From: Zwartia vadi
GTDB lineage: Bacteria > Pseudomonadota > Gammaproteobacteria > Burkholderiales > Burkholderiaceae_B
Length of the DNA: 64,000 nucleotides
Assembly: GCF_030410375.1 (NCBI RefSeq)
Contig: NZ_JAUHHE010000002.1
Coordinates: forward strand, 124,001 to 188,000
Reading direction: 5' to 3'
A program made the position numbers and the translations under genes. Positions 53,980-62,198 of the stretch are shown in pieces. Under the pieces are notes generated by a model. That model had not been told where the DNA came from and did not search any database. It saw nothing but the letters and a program-made list of their open reading frames with translations. The first letter of the stretch is position 1. Every line of letters starts with the position of its first letter.

Positions 53980-55371
53980 TCAAGCGGCGGCTAACAATTG
54001 CCCCAACTTTGACTGTTTGCTGATTTCCCAAACAGTCTGAGTCAGTTTTTTAACTTGAGCTTCAGTCGCCGCACCTTGGTAGGTACCGAGTCGTAAGGTT
54101 TTCTCTTCGATTTCAGGACGAGAGAGGGTGTTGCCAGGATCGCCTTTTGGCTCGTCGACTCGGCCGGTTAATGTACGCCCATCGACAGTCTTGACTGTCA
54201 CCTTGCCGATCCAGCGTTGTGGATATGCTGTATCCACTTCTTCATCTAGTTCCATGGTGACCTTGTCACGGAACGCTGCAACAGCCCCATCCTTCAGGGC
54301 TTGATCAAATCCGGCCAGATCGGCGGAGTTACGCAAGGCAATCAGTGCCAGAACAGTTCCCATAGAGAACTTCGACTGGTGCACTGTCTGTGGATCCGTG
54401 ACGGGACCGAGCACATCGATCGCACCTTGATGAACATGGGTCACAACCGAGGCGATGTCGCTGGCCTTCAGACCGTGTACTTTGATGGCGTGTTGCAAAG
54501 CATCGGCCGCAGGATGTGTATGCCGGCAAGATGCGTGATATTTGAACGAGGTTTCGGCGAGGGCCCACCGTGTGCCTAAACGATCTGTCAAGCGGGCTGG
54601 ATCTGCGTCTGTCGACATGCCAGCGGCCATACCTTGCACACCCTCAAGAATGCGACGCGCGCCAGTGAAGCCGTCTTGGGCTAAATATGCAGCAGTCAAG
54701 CCGGCGGAGGCGGCATGAGCGGTGTGGAGTTGTTTGGAATCTGCTGCGTCGCGCAAAAATTCCCATAGTCCAGAAGCTGTCGTGCCGGCTGAACCAATTG
54801 CGTGCAGCATCTGCTCCGGGTTGAGTTTTAGCAAGCGCCCAACGGTGACTGCCGATGCGACCGTACCGGCAGTGCCAGTGGTGTGAAAAATCTTATAGTG
54901 AGATCGTCCCAGAAATTCACCCACGCGAATACCGACTTCGTAGCCTGCCACTGAAGCTGTGATGAACTCTTCGCCCGATGCGCCGATTGCTTGCGCCACG
55001 GCCAGTGCAGGGGGAAATACCACGGCAGCAGGGTGAAAAACTGAGCCATTATGCACATCATCTTGTTCGACTACATGGGCTGCGGCTGCATTGACCATCG
55101 CGGCAAACACTGGTGAGGTTAGTCGTCTATTGACGAAATCCTCCGACTTGCCATCAGCTGGACCCATCAGTTCAGCATATTTCGCCACAGACTTGACTGC
55201 GCGCGCAGTCGATCCTGCCAGAATGGAGGCGAGCGTATCGAGAAACAAGTCCTCACAGCGCATCCGCACTGACTCAGGAATGTCCGAGTACTTGAGCTCG
55301 GAGGAAAACTTGGCCAATTCAGCGCTTGGGTGTAGAACAGTTGCACCAGCAGGTGAGCGCGCAGCAGTCAT
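53980..55371 (-). CDS. MmgE/PrpD family protein
   Basis: A 463-residue protein of the MmgE/PrpD family (2-methylcitrate dehydratase-like fold; members act on citrate-like or itaconate-like acids). Family segments visible are LDTLASILAGSTA, NAAAAHVVEQDDVHNGSVFHPAAVVFPPALAVAQ (in part), GYEVGIRVGEFLG, HTTGTAGTVASAVTVGRLL and SFKYHASCRHTHPAADAL. The motif DDVHN corresponds to the region usually carrying the dehydratase Asp-Asp. No other methylcitrate-cycle genes are near, so the substrate is unknown. It lies between the acyl-CoA dehydrogenase and SDR genes. Confidence 0.9.
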   Translation of the reverse strand: MTAARSPAGATVLHPSAELAKFSSELKYSDIPESVRMRCEDLFLDTLASILAGSTARAVKSVAKYAELMGPADGKSEDFVNRRLTSPVFAAMVNAAAAHVVEQDDVHNGSVFHPAAVVFPPALAVAQAIGASGEEFITASVAGYEVGIRVGEFLGRSHYKIFHTTGTAGTVASAVTVGRLLKLNPEQMLHAIGSAGTTASGLWEFLRDAADSKQLHTAHAASAGLTAAYLAQDGFTGARRILEGVQGMAAGMSTDADPARLTDRLGTRWALAETSFKYHASCRHTHPAADALQHAIKVHGLKASDIASVVTHVHQGAIDVLGPVTDPQTVHQSKFSMGTVLALIALRNSADLAGFDQALKDGAVAAFRDKVTMELDEEVDTAYPQRWIGKVTVKTVDGRTLTGRVDEPKGDPGNTLSRPEIEEKTLRLGTYQGAATEAQVKKLTQTVWEISKQSKLGQLLAAA

Positions 55372-55382
55372 TGCAATCTCCT

Positions 55383-56552
55383 TTAGAAGGAACGTGGGAG
55401 ACCGAGAATATGTTCGGCCACGTAAGACAAAATCAGGTTAGTCGAAATTGGCGCAACCTGATAGAGGCGTGTTTCGCGGAACTTACGCTCTACGTCGTAT
55501 TCGCAAGCGAAACCAAAGCCACCATGAAATTGTAAACAAGCATTTGCAGCTTCCCAGGATGCATCAGCAGCCAGAAGTTTTGCCATGTTTGCTTGCGCGC
55601 CGCAAGGCTGGTTGGCGTCAAATAGTCGACAGGCTTCGTAACGCATCAGACTCGCGGCCTCAACGTTAATGTGTGCCCGGGCAATTGGGAACTGAACGCC
55701 TTGATTTTGACCGATCGGGCGTCCAAAAACGATACGGTCTTTAACATAGGCCGTGACGCGATCAACAAACCAATATCCGTCTCCGATACATTCTGCAGCG
55801 ATCAAGGCACGCTCTGCGTTCAATCCGTCCAGAATATATTTAAAACCTTTGCCTTCTTCACCAATCAAGTTTTCCGCAGGAATTTCCAGATTGTCAAAGA
55901 ACAGTTCGTTCGTTTCGTGATTCACCATGTTCAGGATGGGGCGTACGGTCAGCCCTTTGCCAATCGCATCGCGCAGATCCACGATGAAAATCGACATTCC
56001 TTCAGATTTTTTAGTAACCTGTTCGATAGGAGTGGTTCGGGCAAGCAGAATCATCAAGTCCGAGTGCTGGATACGAGAAATCCATACTTTTTGACCGTTG
56101 ATAACATAGCGATCGCCTTTGCGAACGGCTGTTGTTTTGATTTTGGTGGTGTCCGTACCTGTCGTAGGCTCGGTTACCCCCATTGACTGCAGGCGCAACT
56201 CTCCAGCTGCGATCTTAGGTAAATAAAGATTCTTTTGTGCAGTCGAACCATGGCGCAACAAAGTGCCCATGTTGTACATTTGACCGTGACAGGCGCCGGA
56301 GTTTCCACCGCAGCGATTGATTTCTTCCATAATGACGGAGGCCTCTGTTAAGCCCAGCCCAGATCCGCCGTACTCTTGTGGAATGAGTGCGGCCATCCAG
56401 CCGGCTTGAGTCAGCGCTTGAACGAATTCTTCGGGATAGCCTCTGACTTCATCAACTTTGCGAAAATACTCATCGGGAAATTGTTTACAGAGATCCCTAA
56501 TTGCGTCACGGATATCCTGATACTGATCAACGGTGGAGTTCATGATTGTCAT
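55383..56552 (-). CDS. Acyl-CoA dehydrogenase
   Basis: A 389-residue FAD-dependent acyl-CoA dehydrogenase. Landmarks are PQEYGGSGLGLTEASVIMEEI, the flavin/substrate signature LQSMGVTEPTTGTDTTKIKT (first part), VNGQKVWISRI, NLIGEEGKGFKYILDGLNAERALIAA, and the C-terminal LQFHGGFGFACEYDVERKFRETRL (in part). The chain length of the substrate is not predictable. First gene of the minus-strand cassette, 11 bases before the MmgE/PrpD gene. The divergent LysR gene is 107 bases away and is its likely regulator. ATG 56543 is an alternative start. Confidence 0.92.
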   Translation of the reverse strand: MTIMNSTVDQYQDIRDAIRDLCKQFPDEYFRKVDEVRGYPEEFVQALTQAGWMAALIPQEYGGSGLGLTEASVIMEEINRCGGNSGACHGQMYNMGTLLRHGSTAQKNLYLPKIAAGELRLQSMGVTEPTTGTDTTKIKTTAVRKGDRYVINGQKVWISRIQHSDLMILLARTTPIEQVTKKSEGMSIFIVDLRDAIGKGLTVRPILNMVNHETNELFFDNLEIPAENLIGEEGKGFKYILDGLNAERALIAAECIGDGYWFVDRVTAYVKDRIVFGRPIGQNQGVQFPIARAHINVEAASLMRYEACRLFDANQPCGAQANMAKLLAADASWEAANACLQFHGGFGFACEYDVERKFRETRLYQVAPISTNLILSYVAEHILGLPRSF

Positions 56553-56562
56553 ATGATGGCAA

Positions 56563-56625
56563 GTGTTAAGTAGCCGCTAATGTGCCCCATGGCGCCAGAC
56601 TTGACTATTGACGTTTGCTTAACAC
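56563..56625. promoter_or_regulatory. Widely spaced inverted repeat in the LysR/acyl-CoA dehydrogenase divergent promoter
   Basis: GTGTTAAG (56563-56570) and CTTAACAC (56618-56625) are perfect 8-base inverted copies separated by 47 bases, within the 107-base divergent region. LysR-type regulators often bind two such separated elements as a tetramer, so this is a candidate operator. The match is seen directly; the regulatory role is inferred. Confidence 0.5.
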
Positions 56626-56659
56626 GGACTTTTTCATTTATTAAGAGACAAACTGCTCT

Positions 56660-57565
56660 ATGGCAAATCATTTTGACCTCACGGATTTGCAGTTGATCGT
56701 CAATATAGGCGATGCCAGCAGCCTGACCCGTGGTGCTGAAAAGTCCCACTTGTCGCTTCCCGCCGCGAGCAATCGTGTAAAAAACCTGGAAGACCACTTT
56801 GGCACTAGGCTTTTTCATAGAAATAGCCAAGGTGTAACCTTGACGCCCTCAGGCGAGGCTTTTTTGAGGCATGCCAGACTCGTGTTGCGGCAAATCGATC
56901 ATTTGCGTGGGGATATCCATGAATATGCCCGGGGTATCAAGGGCCAGGTCCGTATGTTGGCCAATACAACGGCGATGACGGAGTTTATGCCTGCTGTACT
57001 TAGTCGTTTTTTGGCTTCGCATCCAGATGTCACCGTTGAATTGCGCGAGCGCTTGAGCTATCTCGTGATTAAGGCTGTATCGGAAGGTTCCGCCGATATA
57101 GGAATCGTGGCTGGTAAACCAGCATCATCAGAGCTTGAGTATTTGCCCTACAGGGAAGATAGGCTGGTTTTGGTGACCCCGAGTGCTCACGCTTTGAGCG
57201 ATCTGGCTGAGGTAGCCTTTTCTGACACGTTAGCCTACGAGTATGTCGGCTTGTCTGAGTGGAGCGCCATTCATGCATTCTTGATTCAAGCTGCGGACAA
57301 GCTTGGCTACCCATTTCGTTTTCGTGTCGAGGTTGGGAGCTTTGAAGCGGTCTGCAGAATGATTGAGGCAGGTGTAGGGATCGGTATTGTTCCTGAATTG
57401 GTTGCAAAACGTTATTCCCAGCGCCTCAACATCAAAATTGTCCGCTTATCGGATGAATGGTCGGAAAGAAAGCTTCAGATTTGTGTGCGCAATCTCCAGC
57501 AACTGCCAAGCTTTACCAAAGATTTGGTCAATATGCTCATTGAGGATGTCCCTGTCGTCAGATAG
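56660..57565 (+). CDS. LysR-family transcriptional regulator
   Basis: A 301-residue LTTR. The N-terminal winged HTH (about 5-65) reads DLQLIVNIGDASSLTRGAEKSHLS in part, then AASNRVKNLEDHFGTRLFHRNSQGVTLTPSGEAFL in part, the canonical pattern. A type-2 periplasmic-binding-like effector domain follows (VRMLANTTAMTEFMPAVLSRFLASHPDV in part, ADIGIVAG, GVGIGIVPELVA). It is divergent from the acyl-CoA dehydrogenase/MmgE-PrpD/SDR genes and very likely controls them. The effector is unknown. Confidence 0.92.
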   Translation: MANHFDLTDLQLIVNIGDASSLTRGAEKSHLSLPAASNRVKNLEDHFGTRLFHRNSQGVTLTPSGEAFLRHARLVLRQIDHLRGDIHEYARGIKGQVRMLANTTAMTEFMPAVLSRFLASHPDVTVELRERLSYLVIKAVSEGSADIGIVAGKPASSELEYLPYREDRLVLVTPSAHALSDLAEVAFSDTLAYEYVGLSEWSAIHAFLIQAADKLGYPFRFRVEVGSFEAVCRMIEAGVGIGIVPELVAKRYSQRLNIKIVRLSDEWSERKLQICVRNLQQLPSFTKDLVNMLIEDVPVVR

Positions 57566-57617
57566 GCGTTCAATTTGAAAAACCATACTCTTTCTCTTTT
57601 TATTGAACATCCCCAAC

Positions 57618-58232
57618 ATGTTGACATCCATTGTTTTGGCGTCAGGCAATACTGGCAAGATCAAAGAGTTCAGGGCGTTACTCGAACCGCTTGGATTAAA
57701 GATCATCCCACAGGGCGAATTGGGCATTGGTGACGCACCCGAGCCATACCTGACTTTTGTTGAAAATGCGCTGACTAAGGCTCGCCATGCGAGCGCGCTT
57801 TCTGGCTTGCCTGCTATCGCAGATGACTCGGGCCTCTGTGTCAAAGTATTGGACGGAGCGCCCGGTGTCTTATCCGCCCGCTATGCTCTAAATGACCAGG
57901 GTGAACGCTCAGATGTCGCGAACAATCAAAAGCTAGTGAGCAAACTTAAGCACGAGTCTGATCGCAGTGCGTGGTATGTGGCTGTGCTGGTGTTTGTGCT
58001 GCATCCCGAAGATCCACAGCCCTTAATTGCAGAGGCAAACTGGCACGGCGAAATTGTTGATAAGCCAAGTGGTGCAAATGGTTTTGGTTATGACCCACAT
58101 TTTTTCATTCCTGAGTATGGGTGCACAGTTGCTTCGCTCGATCCCGTACTCAAAAACAAGGTGAGTCATCGTGGCCAGGCGATGCAGATATTATTGAACA
58201 AAATGCGCGAAAGAGGTCTTGCTTCTTCATGA
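57618..58232 (+). CDS. rdgB: XTP/dITP diphosphatase (RdgB/HAM1 family)
   Basis: A 204-residue house-cleaning NTPase that hydrolyses non-canonical purine NTPs. The start MLTSIVLASGNTGKIKEF contains the SxNxxK phosphate-binding motif. GLPAIADDSGLCVKVLDGAPGV in part holds the catalytic and metal-binding Asp residues, with PSGANGFGYDPHFFIPEYG and KNKVSHRGQA near the end. ATG 57618 is preferred over an in-frame TTG at 57603. The stop overlaps the hemW start as ATGA, so the two are coupled. Confidence 0.94.
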   Translation: MLTSIVLASGNTGKIKEFRALLEPLGLKIIPQGELGIGDAPEPYLTFVENALTKARHASALSGLPAIADDSGLCVKVLDGAPGVLSARYALNDQGERSDVANNQKLVSKLKHESDRSAWYVAVLVFVLHPEDPQPLIAEANWHGEIVDKPSGANGFGYDPHFFIPEYGCTVASLDPVLKNKVSHRGQAMQILLNKMRERGLASS

Positions 58233-59482
58233 CACGAATCATTCCCATTCGTTCTGATAGCTGGATACCCAGCGCTGGGTCGGGTCATTCAGGGGTTTCT
58301 GCTGATTCCACTTCGCGAATAAGGCAGCCTAACCAGTTGCTTCAGACGCTTCCACCTCTCTCCATATATATCCATGTGCCTTGGTGCATTCGCAAATGTC
58401 CCTACTGCGACTTCAATTCTCATGAGACATCGGGCGATATTCCTGAAGAGAGATATTTGAACGCTCTGCAGGCAGATATTGAACAGGCATTGCCAGATGT
58501 GTGGGGCCGTCAGGTTCATACGGTTTTTATTGGTGGAGGCACGCCTAGCTTGCTTTCGGCAAATGCGGTTGACCGTCTCATGGCGATGCTCAGAGCGCAC
58601 TTTAATCTCTGGCCTGATGCCGAGATTACCCTTGAGGCAAACCCTGGTGCGGCTGAGGCTTCCCGGTTCAAGTCATACGCAGAAAGTGGCATCAACAGAA
58701 TATCTCTGGGTATTCAAACCTTTGATGATTTGCTTCTAAAGAAGCTAGGTCGAGTGCACGATGGTCTGCAAGCTCGCCGAGCGATTGAAATGGCCATCGC
58801 AGCAGTCGGTCGGGTCAATCTTGATCTAATGTTTGCTCTGCCTGGTCAAAGCTTTAATGCCTGTATGGATGATGCCCGCGAGGCTCTATCTTTTGGTACA
58901 GAGCACCTTTCTATTTATCAGTTGACCCTTGAGCCCAATACTGTTTTTGCTAAATTCCCTCCTCAATTGCCTCCTGAGGATTTGGCTGTCGAGATGGAGG
59001 AGGGGATCGAGTCGTTGCTTGGGTCTTCTGGGTTTGAGCGCTATGAGGTCTCTGCTTTTGCCCGGCCTGGCGCGCGCGCGCGCCACAATGTGAATTACTG
59101 GCAGTTTGGTGATTATTTGGGTTTGGGCCCCGGTGCCCATGGGAAAATATCGTTTCCCGATCGTATTATTCGTGAAGTCCGTTTGCGTAGTCCCGAAAGC
59201 TGGATGCAAGCCTGCGTAGAGCGCACGGGTGTCCAACTTGCGGAAAAAAGAGAGGTTTCCCGCGAAGAATTGCCTTTTGAGTTCATGTTGAATGCCTTAC
59301 GCTTGCGCGAGGGCGTTTCGCTTGATCTTTTTTATGAGCGCACCGGTTTGCGCTACGCGGATATTGAAAAAAATCTTGCGTTGGCAAGACAAAAGAAACT
59401 TCTGACTGAAGATCCCTCTAGGTTGAAAGCGACGGAGATGGGGTGGCGATTTTTAAACGAGTTACAAAGTATTTTTTTGTAA
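58229..59482 (+). CDS. hemW: Radical SAM protein HemW (heme chaperone, CPO-like)
   Basis: A 417-residue radical SAM protein. The cluster motif CIRKCPYC (Cys53, Cys57, Cys60) is followed by TVFIGGGTPSLLS, LEANPG, GINRISLGIQTF and NLDLMFALPGQ. HemW, formerly annotated as HemN-like, binds heme and helps insert it into respiratory enzymes. It lacks the extra N-terminal Cys of true HemN coproporphyrinogen dehydrogenases. About 40 residues precede the core, longer than usual; the ATG at 58229 is in the ATGA overlap with rdgB. The glnA control region begins just downstream. Confidence 0.93.
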   Translation: MTRIIPIRSDSWIPSAGSGHSGVSADSTSRIRQPNQLLQTLPPLSIYIHVPWCIRKCPYCDFNSHETSGDIPEERYLNALQADIEQALPDVWGRQVHTVFIGGGTPSLLSANAVDRLMAMLRAHFNLWPDAEITLEANPGAAEASRFKSYAESGINRISLGIQTFDDLLLKKLGRVHDGLQARRAIEMAIAAVGRVNLDLMFALPGQSFNACMDDAREALSFGTEHLSIYQLTLEPNTVFAKFPPQLPPEDLAVEMEEGIESLLGSSGFERYEVSAFARPGARARHNVNYWQFGDYLGLGPGAHGKISFPDRIIREVRLRSPESWMQACVERTGVQLAEKREVSREELPFEFMLNALRLREGVSLDLFYERTGLRYADIEKNLALARQKKLLTEDPSRLKATEMGWRFLNELQSIFL

Positions 59483-59505
59483 ACATTTGTCTGTCTTCAC
59501 CCATT

Positions 59506-59522
59506 TTCACCATAGTGGTGCA
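59506..59522 (+). promoter_or_regulatory. NtrC binding site 1 upstream of glnA
   Basis: The sequence TTCACCATAGTGGTGCA fits the NtrC enhancer pattern TGCACC-N5-GGTGCA with one mismatch in the left half. It is centred at 59514, about 107 bases upstream of the predicted sigma-54 start point. Confidence 0.75.
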
Positions 59523-59536
59523 TATTAACGTGCAAA

Positions 59537-59553
59537 TGCACTAAACTAGTGCT
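59537..59553 (+). promoter_or_regulatory. NtrC binding site 2 upstream of glnA
   Basis: TGCACTAAACTAGTGCT contains the exact dyad GCAC-N7-GTGC. Its centre (59545) is 31 bases, three helical turns, from site 1, which is the spacing expected for cooperative NtrC dimers as at E. coli glnAp2. Confidence 0.82.
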
Positions 59554-59558
59554 AATTT

Positions 59559-59581
59559 GTGCGCTCATTCGGGGCGCGCAC
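59559..59581 (+). promoter_or_regulatory. GTGCGC/GCGCAC dyad between the NtrC sites and the sigma-54 promoter
   Basis: A perfect 6-base inverted repeat with an 11-base spacer, GC-rich in an otherwise AT-rich region. It is not a good NtrC site. It could be a weak third enhancer, a site for another regulator, or a hairpin. Confidence 0.4.
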
Positions 59582-59594
59582 TGGGAAAAGTGTC

Positions 59595-59610
59595 TGGCAC
59601 ACTTTTTGCT
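59595..59610 (+). promoter_or_regulatory. Sigma-54 (RpoN) promoter of glnA
   Basis: TGGCACACTTTTTGCT: the -24 element TGGCAC and -12 element TTGCT have exactly ten bases between GG and GC, matching the RpoN consensus in every key position. The predicted transcription start is near 59621, 69 bases before the glnA ATG. The -24 box lies in the loop and right arm of an 8-base inverted repeat (59586-59593 and 59599-59606). Confidence 0.9.
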
Positions 59611-59689
59611 TTATCCAAAGCATGCAGAAATAGAAGTCTGCCAAATCATTTAAGTGCAATTTCCTCACATTTTAAAGCGGAGTCAAATA

Positions 59690-61102
59690 ATGAGCACCCC
59701 TCAAGACGTTCTTAAAAAGATTGCTGAAAACGAAGTCAAGTTTGTAGATTTCCGTTTTACAGACACCCTGGGCAAAGAACAGCACGTCTCCGTGCCAGTC
59801 AGCCAGATGAGTGAGGATAAGTTTAACGATGGTCACGCCTTTGATGGTTCTTCCATTGCTGGCTGGAAAGGTATCGAAGCCTCAGACATGTTGTTGATGC
59901 CAGATCCATCGACTGCTCACATGGATCCTTTCCGTGAAGAGTCCACGATGATCATCACATGTGACGTTCTTGAACCAACTGATATGAAAGGTTACGAGCG
60001 TGATCCTCGCTCTTTGGCCAAGCGTGCGGAAGCCTATCTGAAGTCAAGTGGTTTGGGTGACACTGCGTTCTTTGGTCCCGAGCCTGAGTTTTTTGTCTTT
60101 GACGGTGTCACCTGGGGTGATGACATGTCCGGATGCCATGTCAAGATCAAATCTGATGAGGGTTTCTGGTCATCAAATACCGATAATGAAGGCGGCAACC
60201 TTGCGCATCGTCCGCGCGTGAAAGGTGGTTATTTTCCAGTTCCTCCAGTTGATTCAATGCAGGACATGCGTTCGGAGATGTGCATTTTGCTCGAGGAAGC
60301 TGGCATCCCAGTTGAAGTGCATCACCACGAAGTCGCTGGTGCCGGACAGCTCGAAATCGGTACTAAGTTCAGCACACTCGTTAAGCGTGCAGACTGGAAT
60401 CAGGTCATGAAATACACGATTCACAATGTTGCACACGCTTACGGTAAAACGGCAACATTTATGCCCAAGCCAATTGTTGGTGACAACGGCTCCGGCATGC
60501 ATGTCCACCAGTCAATCTGGAAGGATGGTCAAAACCTGTTTGCAGGTAATGGCTATGCAGGGTTATCCGAGTTTGCGCTTTATTACATTGGCGGGATCAT
60601 CAAGCACGCTCGTGCCTTGAATGCGATCACCAATCCAGGCACTAACTCCTACAAGCGTTTGGTCCCTCACTACGAAGCTCCAGTCAAGCTTGCCTACTCA
60701 GCGAGAAACCGTTCGGCCTCAATTCGTATCCCTCACGTGGCAAATCCTAAAGGCCGCCGCATTGAGGCTCGTTTCCCTGATCCGCTTGCCAACCCATACC
60801 TCGCATTCTCCGCTTTGATGATGGCTGGTTTGGATGGTGTGCAGAACAAGATTCACCCAGGCGATCCAGCTGACAAAAACTTGTATGATCTTCCACCCGA
60901 AGAGGATGCAAAGATCCCAACAGTTTGCAGCTCGCTTGAGCAAGCGCTTGAGGCATTGAATAATGACCGCGAGTTCTTGACACGCGGTGGAGTGTTCACG
61001 AATGAAATGCTCGATGCCTACGTCGAGCTGAAAATGAACGAAGTCAATCGTCTGCGTATGACTACGCACCCAGTTGAATTCGACATGTACTACAGCCTCT
61101 AA
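59690..61102 (+). CDS. glnA: Glutamine synthetase type I
   Basis: A 470-residue dodecameric GSI that condenses glutamate and ammonia with ATP. Signatures are [23 protein letters not shown], the metal-site [19 protein letters not shown] and [11 protein letters not shown]. The adenylylation site is NLYDLPPEE with Tyr399, which together with PII suggests GlnE-type control. ATG 59690 follows GGAG by eight bases; an upstream in-frame ATG at 59654 lacks homology. Transcription is very probably from the sigma-54/NtrC promoter upstream, with ntrB-ntrC downstream. Confidence 0.97.
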   Translation: MSTPQDVLKKIAENEVKFVDFRFTDTLGKEQHVSVPVSQMSEDKFNDGHAFDGSSIAGWKGIEASDMLLMPDPSTAHMDPFREESTMIITCDVLEPTDMKGYERDPRSLAKRAEAYLKSSGLGDTAFFGPEPEFFVFDGVTWGDDMSGCHVKIKSDEGFWSSNTDNEGGNLAHRPRVKGGYFPVPPVDSMQDMRSEMCILLEEAGIPVEVHHHEVAGAGQLEIGTKFSTLVKRADWNQVMKYTIHNVAHAYGKTATFMPKPIVGDNGSGMHVHQSIWKDGQNLFAGNGYAGLSEFALYYIGGIIKHARALNAITNPGTNSYKRLVPHYEAPVKLAYSARNRSASIRIPHVANPKGRRIEARFPDPLANPYLAFSALMMAGLDGVQNKIHPGDPADKNLYDLPPEEDAKIPTVCSSLEQALEALNNDREFLTRGGVFTNEMLDAYVELKMNEVNRLRMTTHPVEFDMYYSL

Positions 61103-61122
61103 TCAGCCGACGTAACTTGGGG

Positions 61123-61140
61123 TCGGGCCTCCCGGCCCGA
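61123..61140 (+). other. Hairpin in the glnA-ntrB spacer
   Basis: TCGGGCC (61123-61129) and GGCCCGA (61134-61140) form a perfect GC-rich stem with a TCCC loop, ending five bases before the ntrB ATG. No T-tract follows. It occupies the place of the ntrB Shine-Dalgarno sequence and could reduce readthrough or translation of ntrB relative to glnA, or protect the glnA 3' end. Confidence 0.65.
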
Positions 61141-61145
61141 TACCC

Positions 61146-62198
61146 ATGATCTCTGTTGAAGCCTTGGATCTACTCGCCACTACGGTTCTTTTGTTGAACC
61201 GTAGCGGTGAGATTGTGCAGGCTAATTCTGCTGCTGAAATGATGTTTGGAAGATCCCGGCGTCACTTGATTGGTGCGCCAGCTACACTCCTATTTGAGCA
61301 GGACAGCGCACTCGAACAGTCCATTCGTCAAGCTTGCTCTGGCGAGGTGGATGATTGTCGTCAGTTTGCTCGTACGCGACGTGGTACAGAAACAGTTGAA
61401 GTGGGCGTCACGTCTATTGCTCTCATTAACAAGCCTTGGTCCGCTCTACTGGAAATCAAGGACATTGAACAACGTGTTCTGGTCGATCGAAGCATTCGTT
61501 TAGTCGACGAGATTGAAACACAGCATGAACTTCTTCGTAACCTTGCCCATGAGGTTAAAAACCCGCTCGGCGGATTAAGAGGTGCTGCACAACTCTTGGA
61601 GTCTGAGCTGCCTGATGCTGCGTTACAAGAATACACGCGGGTCATTATTTCAGAGGCTGATCGTTTGCAGGCACTTGTTGATCGGCTTGCAGCCCCTCAG
61701 CGCATGCCAGTGCAGTGGCAACTAGTCAATATTCACGAGGTGTGTGAAAGAGTCTGCGCATTAGTGCGCGCAGAGTTTCGAGATGTTGCATTGGTTCGTG
61801 ACTATGATGCCTCGATGCCTGAGTTCCGGGCTGACCCGGCCAGATTGATGCAGGCACTATTGAATGTTGTTCGTAATGCCGCTCAAGTGATGACCGGCTT
61901 GAATCCGACCGCTTCTCCGCAAATTATTCTGAAGACCAGGGTCGCTCGTCAGGTGTTATTGCGACATAAACAACACAGGATGGTTGTTGTTGTGTCTGTT
62001 ATTGACAATGGTCCGGGCGTGCCTGCCAACTTGCAAGATCGTATTTTTCATCCTCTCGTAACTGGGCGCGAGGGCGGGACCGGCTTAGGCCTGAGTCTCG
62101 CTCAGGATTTTGTTCAGCAGCACGGTGGGGTGATTGAGTTTGACTCGAGGCCCGGCCATACCGAGTTTCGCCTGATGTTACCCATGGAGCCGCTATGA
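61146..62198 (+). CDS. glnL: Nitrogen regulation sensor kinase NtrB (GlnL)
   Basis: A 350-residue cytoplasmic kinase/phosphatase. The N-terminal PAS domain (about 1-115) is followed by the HisKA box NLAHEVKNPLGGLRGAAQLLE (in part) with phosphoacceptor His135. The ATPase domain has NVVRNAAQ (N box), DNGPGVP and GTGLGLSLAQDF. No membrane segment. PII-UMP status sets its kinase/phosphatase balance toward NtrC. ATG 61146 has no clear SD and sits right after a hairpin. The stop overlaps ntrC by four bases (ATGA). Confidence 0.95.
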   Translation: MISVEALDLLATTVLLLNRSGEIVQANSAAEMMFGRSRRHLIGAPATLLFEQDSALEQSIRQACSGEVDDCRQFARTRRGTETVEVGVTSIALINKPWSALLEIKDIEQRVLVDRSIRLVDEIETQHELLRNLAHEVKNPLGGLRGAAQLLESELPDAALQEYTRVIISEADRLQALVDRLAAPQRMPVQWQLVNIHEVCERVCALVRAEFRDVALVRDYDASMPEFRADPARLMQALLNVVRNAAQVMTGLNPTASPQIILKTRVARQVLLRHKQHRMVVVVSVIDNGPGVPANLQDRIFHPLVTGREGGTGLGLSLAQDFVQQHGGVIEFDSRPGHTEFRLMLPMEPL

